Shown here: piece after piece, positions 57,001 through 64,000 of the stretch | Layout: every line of letters begins with the position of its first letter | Position numbering within the stretch: position 1 is the first letter of the stretch | Translations under genes and position numbers: made by a program | The notes under the pieces: generated by a model | Told to the model about the DNA's origin: nothing | The model's database searches: none | Seen by the model: only the letters and a program-made list of their open reading frames with translations | NCBI RefSeq assembly: GCF_002973525.1 | Contig: NZ_PVEN01000001.1 | Span: forward strand, 124,001 to 188,000 | DNA length: 64,000 nt | From: Paraburkholderia sp. BL21I4N1 | GTDB lineage: Bacteria; Pseudomonadota; Gammaproteobacteria; Burkholderiales; Burkholderiaceae | Reading direction: 5' to 3'

Positions 57001-57587
57001 CCATGCAGGCCGTAGTCGAGATACTCCTGCACGGTCGCCGGATACAGCACCGGAATGCCGCTCGCGACGAACATGTGCTCGGACTGATGCGCGACCGACG
57101 ACGACTTCGCCGCGTGATCGTCGCCCGCCAGAACCAGTACGCCGCCGTGCGGATCGGTGCCGGCCGAGTTCGCGTGCTTGAAGACGTCGCCGGTCCGGTC
57201 GACGCCGGGCCCCTTGCCGTACCACATGCCGAACACGCCCTCTACTTTCGCGCCGGGCCAGAGGTTGAGCTGCTGCGTTCCCCAAACGGCAGTCGCGGCG
57301 AGATCTTCGTTGAGTCCCGGCTGAAATACGACTTCATGGTCCTGCAAGTGTTTTTTGGCCTTCCAGAGCGCCTGATCGAGTCCGCCTAGCGGCGAGCCGC
57401 GATAGCCGGATACGTAGCCCGCCGTATTCAGTCCCGCACGCTGATCGCGTTCCTTCTGCAACATCGGCAGGCGGACCAGCGCCTGCGTTCCGCTCAGATA
57501 GACACGGCCTTTGCCGAGCGTGTACTTGTCGTCGAGCGACGCATTGGCGAGGGCATCCCGTAGAGGGGACGATAGCGGGGCGTTCAT
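54003..57587 (-). CDS. Indolepyruvate ferredoxin oxidoreductase (fused subunits)
   Basis: 1194 residues, a one-chain alpha-gamma fusion. TPP part: CSGCPHN (457-463) and GDGTYFHSG (521-529). A 4Fe-4S-like group CEGCGDC plus following C671 (659-671), a second Cys group at 692-703, then the gamma part from about 745 (GVGGTGVVTMGG) and a long C-terminal domain. It oxidises aryl pyruvates from Trp, Phe or Tyr to aryl-acetyl-CoA with ferredoxin reduction. Upstream of the anthranilate operon, it fits a region for aromatic amino-acid breakdown, but the 304-base gap suggests its own transcript. Confidence 0.92.
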   Translation of the reverse strand: MNAPLSSPLRDALANASLDDKYTLGKGRVYLSGTQALVRLPMLQKERDQRAGLNTAGYVSGYRGSPLGGLDQALWKAKKHLQDHEVVFQPGLNEDLAATAVWGTQQLNLWPGAKVEGVFGMWYGKGPGVDRTGDVFKHANSAGTDPHGGVLVLAGDDHAAKSSSVAHQSEHMFVASGIPVLYPATVQEYLDYGLHGWAMSRYAGLWVAMKCVTDVVESSASIEIDPERLQIVLPDDFEMPEGGLNIRWPDPPLAQEARLLDYKWYAALAYVRANKLNRVVIDSPTPRLGIMTAGKAYLDVRQALADLSLDEATCARVGIRLLKVGCVWPLDAQNARDFATGLDEILVVEEKRQILEYALKEELYNWRDDVRPKVFGKFDQRDDEGGEWSVPRGQALLQSHGELSPALIAKAIARRLARFSLPDDVRAGIEARVAIIEAKEREAATPRAVTQRQPWFCSGCPHNTSTRVPPGSRALAGIGCHYMSMWMDRDTETFSQMGGEGVAWMGQMHFTNERHVFVNLGDGTYFHSGLLAIRASIAASATVTYKLLYNDAVAMTGGQPVDGVLTVPRIAFQVAAEGAKRILIVTDDPAKYDASVRLPEGVTVHHREELDRLQRELREVSGTTILIYDQTCATEKRRRRKRGTYPDPAKRAFINDAVCEGCGDCSVQSNCLSVEPLATPLGTKRKINQSSCNKDFSCVTGFCPSFVTAEGAQLRKPAPLSSQRELPDFSALPRPVALPLAKPYGVLVTGVGGTGVVTMGGLLGMAAHLESKGVSVLDMTGLAQKGGAVLSHVQIAATPDQLHATRIATGEARLIIGCDAIVSASPDVLARTQRGVTKAAINNGATPTAEFVRDPQWQFPADQTRDDLRGAIGDDCDFIDANRLALSLLGDTLYSNPLLLGFVWQRGWLPVGYESLHRAFELNAVAVEKNLLAFEWGRYIAQHGEAGAHAYMPHANRQQAIVVQMPETLDRVIENQTARLRLYQNERYAARYATTVALIRATETTLAAGARLRLTPVVARNLAKLMAYKDEYEVARLYADPAYLDKLREQFEGEPGRDYTLSFYLAPPLLAKRDEHGHLKKQRFGPWMYSAFRLLAKFKFLRGGAFDLFGKTEERRSERALIEQYIAMVEAFSTTLDNERFDLAMKLAKLPEEISGFGHVKERKMQAAKEKRERWMGEYREVGNGGAAAAVARL

Positions 57588-57688
57588 GCGTGGAGTCTCC
57601 AGCGGCTTGATGGGGCGCGACGTACGGCGACGTACGGAATGCGGACCGTGTTGTTCTGGTAATGGCAGTGCGGTTGCCAGGCAGGCGC

Positions 57689-58219
57689 TCAGTGTTGCGC
57701 GCTTAACTCCCGATAACTTCCGCCGTGATAAATCAGCGGCTTACGCCCGGCAATCTGCGCTGTCGAAAAGCGCTGTACGGCGCCAATGAACAAGCGGTGA
57801 TCGCCGGCTTCGAAACGTGTTTCATTGCGGCACTCGAACCACGCGCAGCAGTTCTCCAGCAAAGGCACGCCACCGAGTCCCGTCGACGTGCGCAGCCCGA
57901 GGAACTTGTCCACACCGCTGGTGGCGAAGCGTTGCGCCAGTTCGATCTGATCGGACGCGAGCACGTGCACTGCGTAGTGCTCGGCGCGTTGGAACGCATC
58001 GAATCGCGAACTGGTCTGCGACAGGCTCCAGACGATCAGCGGTGGGTCCAGCGAAACGGAGTTGAAGGAGTTGACCGTCAAGCCGATCGCGTTGCCGTCG
58101 GCGTTGCGCGCGGTGACGATGGTGATGCCGGTCGCAAAGTGGCCGAGCGCACTGCGCAAGGCGCGCGAGTCCAGCATCGTCGTGGGTCCGGCGTGGTCTA
58201 CGGCGTCGCATGGAGACAT
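57689..58219 (-). CDS. Flavin reductase-like protein (HpaC/FMN-binding split barrel)
   Basis: 176 residues. The FMN-binding split-barrel pattern ALGHFATGITIVTARNADGNAIGLTVNSFNSVSLDPPLIVWSL and the C-terminal HRLFIGAVQRF fit small NAD(P)H:flavin reductases, which feed reduced flavin to two-component monooxygenases. No partner oxygenase gene is adjacent; it sits between the oxidoreductase and the MFS gene. Confidence 0.85.
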   Translation of the reverse strand: MSPCDAVDHAGPTTMLDSRALRSALGHFATGITIVTARNADGNAIGLTVNSFNSVSLDPPLIVWSLSQTSSRFDAFQRAEHYAVHVLASDQIELAQRFATSGVDKFLGLRTSTGLGGVPLLENCCAWFECRNETRFEAGDHRLFIGAVQRFSTAQIAGRKPLIYHGGSYRELSAQH

Positions 58220-58252
58220 GGTTTGGCGGTGTCCTGGCTGGGGGGAGGGGCG

Positions 58253-59686
58253 TTATCGGTCGGACAAGGCGCGGTCGGGCACGGCGCGATCGGACACGGC
58301 GGGACTCGCGGCGACGGGACTCGCGGCCACGTCCGGCGCGCGCGACGACTTGACCCGGCGCAACGCACTTGCGTTGGCCGCGATCAAGGCCAGCGCCGCG
58401 CCGATCGCCGTGACGAGTTGCGCCTGGCGCTGATGCGCGAGGCCGAACACGAGGGCCACCACTACTGCGCCGAGCGACTGGCCGAGCAGACGGCCCATCG
58501 ACTGCAGGCCGGAGGCGCCGCCGCTGCGTTCGCGCGGCGCGCTGCCCATGATCACGCGGTTATTGGGCGACTGGAACAGCCCGAAACCGAGCCCCCCGAT
58601 GGCGAGCCGCCACGCAACGTCGAACATCGAAGGATCGCTGCCGAGCCAGTACAGCGAAGCCAGCCCGCAACCGAGGAACACGAGGCCGATGCTGCTGATC
58701 CGCTCCGGCGACATGCGATCGGAGAGCCGGCCGGCGATCGGCGCGATCAGCGCGGTCATCAGCGGCCACGGGGTCATGAGCAGACCGGTCTGCGTGGCGG
58801 GACGGCCGAGCGTGGTTTCGAAGTAGAAGGGCAGCGCGATGAACGCCATGGTCTGCGCGGCGAACGAGCAGATCGACGTGACCATCGACAGCGAAAACAC
58901 CGGCATGCGCAACAGGTCGATGGGCAGCAGCGGTTCGCGGAGACGGTTTTCGCGCCACACGAAGACCGCGCCGACCAGCAGACCCGCCGTGACCATCGCG
59001 ACGCCGCGTGCCGCGCCGCCCGCTTCGCTGAATGCCGCAAGACCGGAGATCAGCAAGCCGAAGGTGATCGCATTGAGGACCGTGCTGAGTTTGTCGAGCC
59101 GCTTGCCGGATGCCGGCGTGATGGGCAGCGTGCGCGCGCCGACCACGAGCGCGAGCAAACCGAGCGGCACGTTCACAAGGAACAGCCACTGCCAGTGAGC
59201 GACGGAAAGAATCGCCGACGCAACGCTCGGCCCGGCTGCCGACGCCACCGCGACGATCAACGATGCGTAGCCGACGCCGACGCCGAGCTGCGCTTTCGGA
59301 TAGATAAAGCGCACCAGCGCGATGTTGACGCTCATGATGCCGGCCGCGCCCAGCCCTTGCACCACGCGCGCGGCCGCGAGGACCGGCAGCGTGTGCGCGT
59401 TGGCGCATGCGAACGACGCGGCAGTAAACACAGCCAGACCGGACCAGTAGATCCGCTTGTAGCCCATGATGTCGCCGAGACAGGCGAGCGGCAGCAGCGA
59501 AACGGTGATCGCCAGCTGGTAGGCGTTGACGACCCAGATCGCCTGCGCGGGCGACACCGCCAGATCTCGGCCGATGGCGGGCAACGCCACGTTGACGATG
59601 GAGGTATCCAGCACCGCGATGACGATGGCGATCGCGATGGTGAGAAAAGCAAAGGAACGTTGTGGATTGGGCAGGCCGTCAGTCAT
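58253..59686 (-). CDS. MFS transporter, DHA2-like
   Basis: 477 residues with about 14 hydrophobic helices and the LDTSIVNVALPAIGRDLA first helix of the DHA2 group; it has a positively charged loop after helix 2 (GYKRIYW). It should export a small compound by proton exchange. A 33-base gap separates it from the flavin reductase gene downstream, and the DUF1330 genes lie just upstream, so co-transcription is possible. Confidence 0.85.
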   Translation of the reverse strand: MTDGLPNPQRSFAFLTIAIAIVIAVLDTSIVNVALPAIGRDLAVSPAQAIWVVNAYQLAITVSLLPLACLGDIMGYKRIYWSGLAVFTAASFACANAHTLPVLAAARVVQGLGAAGIMSVNIALVRFIYPKAQLGVGVGYASLIVAVASAAGPSVASAILSVAHWQWLFLVNVPLGLLALVVGARTLPITPASGKRLDKLSTVLNAITFGLLISGLAAFSEAGGAARGVAMVTAGLLVGAVFVWRENRLREPLLPIDLLRMPVFSLSMVTSICSFAAQTMAFIALPFYFETTLGRPATQTGLLMTPWPLMTALIAPIAGRLSDRMSPERISSIGLVFLGCGLASLYWLGSDPSMFDVAWRLAIGGLGFGLFQSPNNRVIMGSAPRERSGGASGLQSMGRLLGQSLGAVVVALVFGLAHQRQAQLVTAIGAALALIAANASALRRVKSSRAPDVAASPVAASPAVSDRAVPDRALSDR

Positions 59687-59767
59687 GGTGGAAATGAAAA
59701 AAACAAAAATACCGATTTAACGATTCGGCGCGACAGTAAGCGGTTATTGCAGGCGCGGCGCGGCGCG

Positions 59768-60082
59768 TCATGCCGGGCTACCGGGCTGCGGGCCGTCGTA
59801 GCCTTCGATAATCACGATATCCGCCGTCGAACAGTCGTCGCGTTTCGCCTTGACGAGGCGATACTCGGCCGACTCGTAGCAGGCAACGGCGGTCGCGTAG
59901 TCCTGAAACTCGATCACGACGGTGCGCGAGCGGCTTTCGCCTTCCTTGACGAGTCGCTCGCCGCCACGCACGACGAAGCGGCCGCCGTAGCGGGAGAACA
60001 CGTTCGCATTGGCGGTGATGTACGACTTGTAGCGCTCGAAGTCATGCACGTCGACGTGACCGATCCAATATCCCTTGGCCAT
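59768..60082 (-). CDS. DUF1330 family protein (second of a pair)
   Basis: 104 residues. The dimeric ferredoxin-like pattern MAKGYWIGHVDVHDFERYKSYITANANVF is the DUF1330 signature. Only one base separates it from the other DUF1330 gene, so the two are coupled and probably form a hetero-oligomer. Function unknown; members have been suggested to act on small compounds. Confidence 0.85.
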   Translation of the reverse strand: MAKGYWIGHVDVHDFERYKSYITANANVFSRYGGRFVVRGGERLVKEGESRSRTVVIEFQDYATAVACYESAEYRLVKAKRDDCSTADIVIIEGYDGPQPGSPA

Positions 60083-60083
60083 G

Positions 60084-60371
60084 TCAGACTCCCTCGACGA
60101 CGACGATGTTGGCGACCGCGCTACCGAGGCGATGTTTCATCGCCGCCTGGTACTCAGGCGAGTAATAGTACGAGCGCGCGTCCGCATACGACTCGAATTC
60201 CAGAATCACATTGCGCGTCAGACCATCGCCTTCGAGAATTTCGCAGCGCCCGCCGCGGACCAGCGATCTGGCGCCGTGAAACTTGATTGCCTCCGAAGCG
60301 GCGGCAACATAATGCCTGAAGCCTTCCGGATCGGTAACGGTAATGCTGCCGATAATGTAACCCCTGGCCAT
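60084..60371 (-). CDS. DUF1330 family protein (first of a pair)
   Basis: 95 residues. It starts MARGYIIGSITVTDPEGFRHYV, like the neighbour but with about 35-40 percent identity by eye. The predicted alpha+beta barrel is dimeric in the family. Its upstream gap is shared with the divergent KAS III cluster, so a link between the two is possible but not shown. Confidence 0.85.
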   Translation of the reverse strand: MARGYIIGSITVTDPEGFRHYVAAASEAIKFHGARSLVRGGRCEILEGDGLTRNVILEFESYADARSYYYSPEYQAAMKHRLGSAVANIVVVEGV

Positions 60372-60847
60372 CGATCTCTCTCCTGGTGCAGTTGCCAGTC
60401 ACGCCGATCGCGCTGCTGACACGATTTATTCGTTTGAATGCGATTCGATTTGACTATGCATATTGAGTAGTAAAGGCCGGCGGAAAACCGCTGCCGGCCG
60501 CCGCTTTACTCGGCGCGCAGTCGATGCATAGCATTGCAGATCAACATGGCCGTCACGATATCAAGTTCGCCGTGCGTCCGGGTGACGATTGGCGATGCGT
60601 GGCATCTCGTTTTGACATGTCTGATTTTTTTATCCTCCGTTAGACTTCCCAGCGTCGGAAATCGAGTCTGCGATCTAACGGATTTCCGCTTTGCACATAA
60701 AAACAAACGAGGCGATCGACCGTCTCTAATTTTGTTAAGTCCAGGTTAAATACTAAGGGTGACTAATTAACAATTAGAGGATGGCACTCGTCCGTACGAA
60801 TGCTTTAGCTATTCCGTAATCATCGACGTAATTCTCGGGAATATTAA
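60372..60847. promoter_or_regulatory. Gene-free, AT-rich divergent regulatory region
   Basis: 476 bases between the DUF1330 and KAS III genes, AT-rich from about 60600. It contains a perfect 9-base inverted repeat, TCCGTTAGA (60636-60644) and TCTAACGGA (60674-60682), with a 29-base gap, and a small dyad CTAATT-AAC-AATTAG (60763-60777) close to the KAS III start. No convincing gene. The repeats mark regulator sites or a structured leader; which regulator acts is unknown. Confidence 0.55.
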
Positions 60848-61918
60848 ATGAACGCTGTGCTCTGCGGCATTGGCGGATGCATTCCGCCACGAATCGTCAG
60901 CAACGACGAGATCTTCGGCGAAAAGCGGCGCCTGTCGGACTGGATCGAAAGAATGACCGGCATCGTCGAGCGGCGCATGGTGACGGGCGGGCTGTCGACG
61001 CGCGATCTGGCGATCGAGGCCGGCACTCGGGCGCTGGCCTCGGCCGGGCATCCGCAGATCGACGCGGTGGTCGTGGCCACGGCCTCGCCCGACCGGATCT
61101 GCCCGGCGGTGGCGCCGGAAGTGGCGACTCGCCTCGGCCTCGGCAAGGTGGCGGCCTACGACATCAACTCGGCGTGCAGCGGCTTCGTCTACGGTCTCGC
61201 CACGGCGTCCGGCCTGATCGCTTCGGGCATCGCGCGTTACGTGCTGTTCATCGGCGCCGAAGCGTTCTCGACCATGGTCAATCCGAACGACCGTAATACC
61301 CGGCCGATTTTCGGCGACGGCGCCGGTGCGGTGGTCCTGCGCGCCGGCCACGCCGACGAAGACGGTGCGTTGGGACCGTTCGATCTGGGCAGCGACGGCG
61401 AATGGCCGGACCTGCTGTCGATCGATGCGGGCGGTTCGCGCCAGCGAGCGTCGAACGGACTCGGGCACGGCGAGCTCGCGATCGAAGACTGGTATCTGAA
61501 GATGGACGGCACGAAGGTCTACGGGCACGCAGTGGCCCGCATGACGGAATCGGCTCGCAGCGTACTCGGTAAAGCCGGCTGGGGATACGACGACATCGCG
61601 TGGTTCGTCGGACACCAGGCCAACGTGCGGATTCTCAACACGATCGGCTACGAGCTGGGTTTTCCGAGCGACAGGATCGCCGTGAACATCGGCCGGGTCG
61701 GCAATACGGTCACGGCATCGATTCCGCTCCTGCTGACCGAGTTGGCTGCCGGCGGCAAGCTCGCCGCAAAGGACCGCATTCTGATCAGCGCATTCGGCGC
61801 GGGTCTGTCGTGGGGCTCGACCGTGATGACGTGGCCGAAGCTCGACGTGCGAGGCATCGAATGGCCGGAAGCCGAAGTATCCGAAGCACGCGTTTCAACG
61901 GCTCAACAAGCCGCATAA
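60848..61918 (+). CDS. Beta-ketoacyl-ACP synthase III (FabH-like) initiating enzyme
   Basis: 356 residues, somewhat longer than FabH (about 320). The catalytic triad is visible: C110 in NSACSGF, H256 in VGHQANVRIL and N286 in IGRVGNT. It condenses an acyl-CoA starter with malonyl-ACP, or transfers an acyl group. A cluster-specific copy beside an ACP and a KAS II points to a specialised fatty-acid/polyketide-like product, not housekeeping fatty-acid synthesis. Confidence 0.9.
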   Translation: MNAVLCGIGGCIPPRIVSNDEIFGEKRRLSDWIERMTGIVERRMVTGGLSTRDLAIEAGTRALASAGHPQIDAVVVATASPDRICPAVAPEVATRLGLGKVAAYDINSACSGFVYGLATASGLIASGIARYVLFIGAEAFSTMVNPNDRNTRPIFGDGAGAVVLRAGHADEDGALGPFDLGSDGEWPDLLSIDAGGSRQRASNGLGHGELAIEDWYLKMDGTKVYGHAVARMTESARSVLGKAGWGYDDIAWFVGHQANVRILNTIGYELGFPSDRIAVNIGRVGNTVTASIPLLLTELAAGGKLAAKDRILISAFGAGLSWGSTVMTWPKLDVRGIEWPEAEVSEARVSTAQQAA

Positions 61919-61957
61919 CCCTCACTAACCGAACAATCCTGATTGGGAGAACAAGTC

Positions 61958-62188
61958 ATGAACGTATCTATCGACTCGCTGGGTAAGGTCATCTCCGAAC
62001 GCTTCAAGATCGCGCAGGCGCAGATCGTTCCCGAAGCGACGCTGGAGGCGCTCGGTTTCGATTCGCTGTCCACCGTCGATCTGGTGGTGCTGCTGGAGCG
62101 CAAGCTAGGTCTGAAGATCAGCGACGCCAAGGTCTACGAAATCGAAAAGATTTCGGACATTCTGGCCGTGGCTAACGGCGCTGCGTGA
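61958..62188 (+). CDS. Acyl carrier protein
   Basis: 76 residues from MNVSIDSLGKV, with GGGAG upstream. The phosphopantetheine-attachment motif FDSLS has S36, and the sequence is acidic and helical as in ACPs. It carries the growing chain between the two ketosynthases encoded on either side. Its stop and the KAS II ATG share one base (TGATG). Confidence 0.92.
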   Translation: MNVSIDSLGKVISERFKIAQAQIVPEATLEALGFDSLSTVDLVVLLERKLGLKISDAKVYEIEKISDILAVANGAA

Positions 62189-63405
62189 TGGCCCCGTTCC
62201 CGGCCGCCGTTACCGGCATCGGTCTCGTGACGCCCGCCGGCATCGGCGTCGCCAATAACTGGCGGCGCGTGCTGTCCGGCGAGTCGACGGCGAGTGTCGA
62301 TGCGTCTCTCAAGGACCTGCCCGTCGAGATTTCCTGCCGCGTGCCGGAGTTCGCCGACGCGGATCTGGGCGTGTCCACGCCGTGGCAGTGGGACCGTTAC
62401 GCGCAGTTCGCGCTGCTGGCGACGCGCGAAGCATTGCGCGATGCCGGCCTTGAACCGAAGCAATGGAAGGACAGCAGCCGTGTCGCCGTGATCATCGGTT
62501 CGGGCGCGGGCGGCACGATCACGCTGGAAGAGCAGCACGCCATGCTGCTGAGCGAAGGCCCGGACGACGTGTCCGCGCTCACGCTGCCGATGGGTCTGCT
62601 GAACATGGCCGCCGGCCAGGTCGCGATCGCGATCGGCGCGCGGGGGCCGTGTTTCGCGCCGTGTTCCGCGTGCGCATCCGGCGCATCGGCGATCGGTCTC
62701 GGCAAGGAGTTGTTGCGCAGCGGCGCGGCCGACATCGTGATTGCGGGCGGCACCGAGGCGCCAATCACGCGCTTCTACCTGTCGGCCTTCGCCCGCATGC
62801 GGGCGCTGTCGCGCAACACGGACGCACGCACGGCGTCGCGTCCGTTCGATGCCACCCGCGACGGCTTCGTGATCGGCGAAGGCGCCGGCATCGTGGTGCT
62901 GGAATCGGAGGAACACGCTCGCAATCGTGGCGCGCGGATTCGTAGCCGGGTGCTCGGCTACGGTGCGTCGGCAGATGCCCACCATCTGACCTCGCCGCAT
63001 CCCGAGGGCCTCGGCGCGACGCTCGCGATGAAAGCCGCATTGCGCGATGCCGGGCTCGAGCCGTCCGCCGTCGGTTACGTCAACGCGCACGGCACCTCGA
63101 CGCCGGGCAACGACGTGGTGGAGTCGGGCGCGATTCGCGAACTGTTCGGCGCCCGCGTGCCGGTCAGCTCGACGAAGGGCGTAACCGGCCACCTGCTCGG
63201 CGCGGCCGGCGCGATCGAAGCGGTTTTCGCGGCGCTCGCGGCGGAAGAAGGCACGGCGCCGCCCACAGCCAATCTCAAGACCCCCGACCCGAAGATCGAT
63301 CTGGATCTGATCCAGCAAGCGCCGCGCAAGCTGGACAAGCGGGTGGCCTTGTCCAATTCGTTCGGCTTCGGCGGACAGAACGCGTCGCTCATTTTCGGTG
63401 CTTAA
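62188..63405 (+). CDS. Beta-ketoacyl-ACP synthase II (FabF-like)
   Basis: 405 residues from MAPFPAAVTGIG; a GTG codon just before is a weaker start. The triad is C162 in SACASG, H301 in HGTSTPGND and H335 in KGVTGHLLG. It elongates the acyl chain on the ACP. Translational coupling with the ACP gene supports a working pair. Which chain it makes is not visible. Confidence 0.9.
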   Translation: MAPFPAAVTGIGLVTPAGIGVANNWRRVLSGESTASVDASLKDLPVEISCRVPEFADADLGVSTPWQWDRYAQFALLATREALRDAGLEPKQWKDSSRVAVIIGSGAGGTITLEEQHAMLLSEGPDDVSALTLPMGLLNMAAGQVAIAIGARGPCFAPCSACASGASAIGLGKELLRSGAADIVIAGGTEAPITRFYLSAFARMRALSRNTDARTASRPFDATRDGFVIGEGAGIVVLESEEHARNRGARIRSRVLGYGASADAHHLTSPHPEGLGATLAMKAALRDAGLEPSAVGYVNAHGTSTPGNDVVESGAIRELFGARVPVSSTKGVTGHLLGAAGAIEAVFAALAAEEGTAPPTANLKTPDPKIDLDLIQQAPRKLDKRVALSNSFGFGGQNASLIFGA

Positions 63406-63466
63406 CAGCGCGCCCGTCGAGTGGACTCGATCTGCGCACTCACCACGAACACAGCTAAGGGACGTT

Positions 63467-64000
63467 ATGTCAACGGTATCAGCTTTGAAAGGGGATCAGG
63501 CTTCGCTCACGACGCGTGACGAACTGGTCCGGATCGTCTTCGACGGCAATTACGAGAGCGTGCACGAGGACGTCCGGGACATCCTGTTCGATCCGATCTT
63601 CGCGCACCGCTCGAATCTGACGCTCGCCCAGGCAGGCCGGCTGTCGTACGAGCGCGCCCGCGCGTTGCACCGCAAGCTCGAAAAGCCGCTCGACATTCTG
63701 CGTAATCCGCTGCGGCTCTACGCATTGGCCGAGTGGTGCGGGCTGCTGGACGTGTCGTGTTTTTCGCTGGTAATGGTGCATTACAACCTGAGCGTGGGGA
63801 CGGTGTACGACCACGGCCTCGCACGCGACGATATCGCCGACTACCTCGACGACATGAACTCGCTGACTACGTTCAGCCCGTACATGGCCACGGAACTCGG
63901 CTACGGCAACAACCTCGCCGCGCTGCGCACCGAAGCCATCTACGATCATGCGACGCAAACCTTCGTGCTGAACACGCCCGACCCGCTCGCGCAGAAGTTC
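63467..64000 (+). CDS. Acyl-CoA oxidase/dehydrogenase-like protein, N-terminal part
   Basis: The first 178 residues only; it runs past the window edge, with no stop inside. Start at MSTVSALKGD, 61 bases after the KAS II stop; a possible ribosome site AAGGGAC lies upstream. The segment MATELGYGNNLAAL followed by TEAIYDHATQTFVL matches acyl-CoA oxidases (TELGHGSN motif). It could desaturate an acyl chain made by the KAS/ACP genes, a tailoring step for an unsaturated product. Function is inferred. Confidence 0.75.
   Translation, partial: MSTVSALKGDQASLTTRDELVRIVFDGNYESVHEDVRDILFDPIFAHRSNLTLAQAGRLSYERARALHRKLEKPLDILRNPLRLYALAEWCGLLDVSCFSLVMVHYNLSVGTVYDHGLARDDIADYLDDMNSLTTFSPYMATELGYGNNLAALRTEAIYDHATQTFVLNTPDPLAQKF

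Noticed and set aside
57725..60286. Plus-strand open frame of more than 850 codons
   Set aside because: It lies antisense to the flavin reductase, MFS and DUF1330 genes, whose motifs are clear. Its own translation is Arg/His/Asp-rich without any domain, a GC-rich shadow.

Overview
The window is GC-rich, densely coded DNA of a Burkholderia/Paraburkholderia-type betaproteobacterium. This is inferred from codon use, the many LysR/AraC/MarR/TetR regulators, the one-chain indolepyruvate oxidoreductase and the catabolic gene content. I see no rRNA, tRNA, CRISPR array, insertion sequence or phage gene. It looks like an accessory catabolic and regulatory stretch of a large replicon.

Layout. (1) 2-349: tail of a DMT-family transporter. 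(2) 470-11512: a minus-strand catabolic block with a divergent LysR gene at its head. In transcription order it holds two ACMSD-type amidohydrolase paralogues, a UbiD-family decarboxylase, the flavin prenyltransferase UbiX, a His-rich CobW-type metal GTPase, an NCS2 nucleobase permease, an 8-oxoguanine-deaminase-like amidohydrolase, an Asp/Glu-racemase/arylmalonate-decarboxylase-like enzyme and a DUF3050 protein. The gene set suggests uptake, deamination and decarboxylation of a purine-, pterin- or heteroaromatic-like compound; I recognise no described pathway with this composition. (3) 11499-15336: LysR plus a two-subunit Tat-exported molybdenum hydroxylase (IorAB type). (4) 15399-17713: a TetR/OsmC/alpha-beta-hydrolase unit with three copies of one palindromic operator. 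(5) 17745-22835: porin, YczE/YitT-like membrane protein and adenine-deaminase-like protein with a divergent LysR. (6) 22938-32991: secreted beta-propeller-like protein, GNAT, hybrid histidine kinase, RlpA-like protein, two SDRs, AraC regulator and FAD monooxygenase. (7) 33176-36163: a four-gene SiaABCD-type partner-switching/diguanylate cyclase operon whose phosphatase has a soluble CBS-like sensor. (8) 36170-46948: methyltransferase, AraC regulators, solitary ParA, beta-lactamase-fold lipoprotein, M3 oligopeptidase, drug-type MFS, GST. (9) 45308-53760: a tightly overlapped CoA-dependent 2-aminobenzoate (anthranilate) degradation operon with a clear sigma-70 promoter. (10) 54003-60371: indolepyruvate ferredoxin oxidoreductase, flavin reductase, MFS transporter and two tandem DUF1330 proteins. 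(11) 60372-64000: an AT-rich regulatory region and the start of a fatty-acid/polyketide-like cluster (KAS III, ACP, KAS II, acyl-CoA oxidase-like), cut by the window edge.

The most interesting items are the UbiD/UbiX/twin-amidohydrolase cluster, in which one twin has lost its metal-binding HxH motif, the KAS/ACP cluster at the right edge, the SiaA variant and the three-operator TetR unit. All functions are read from sequence motifs and context; no database search was run.
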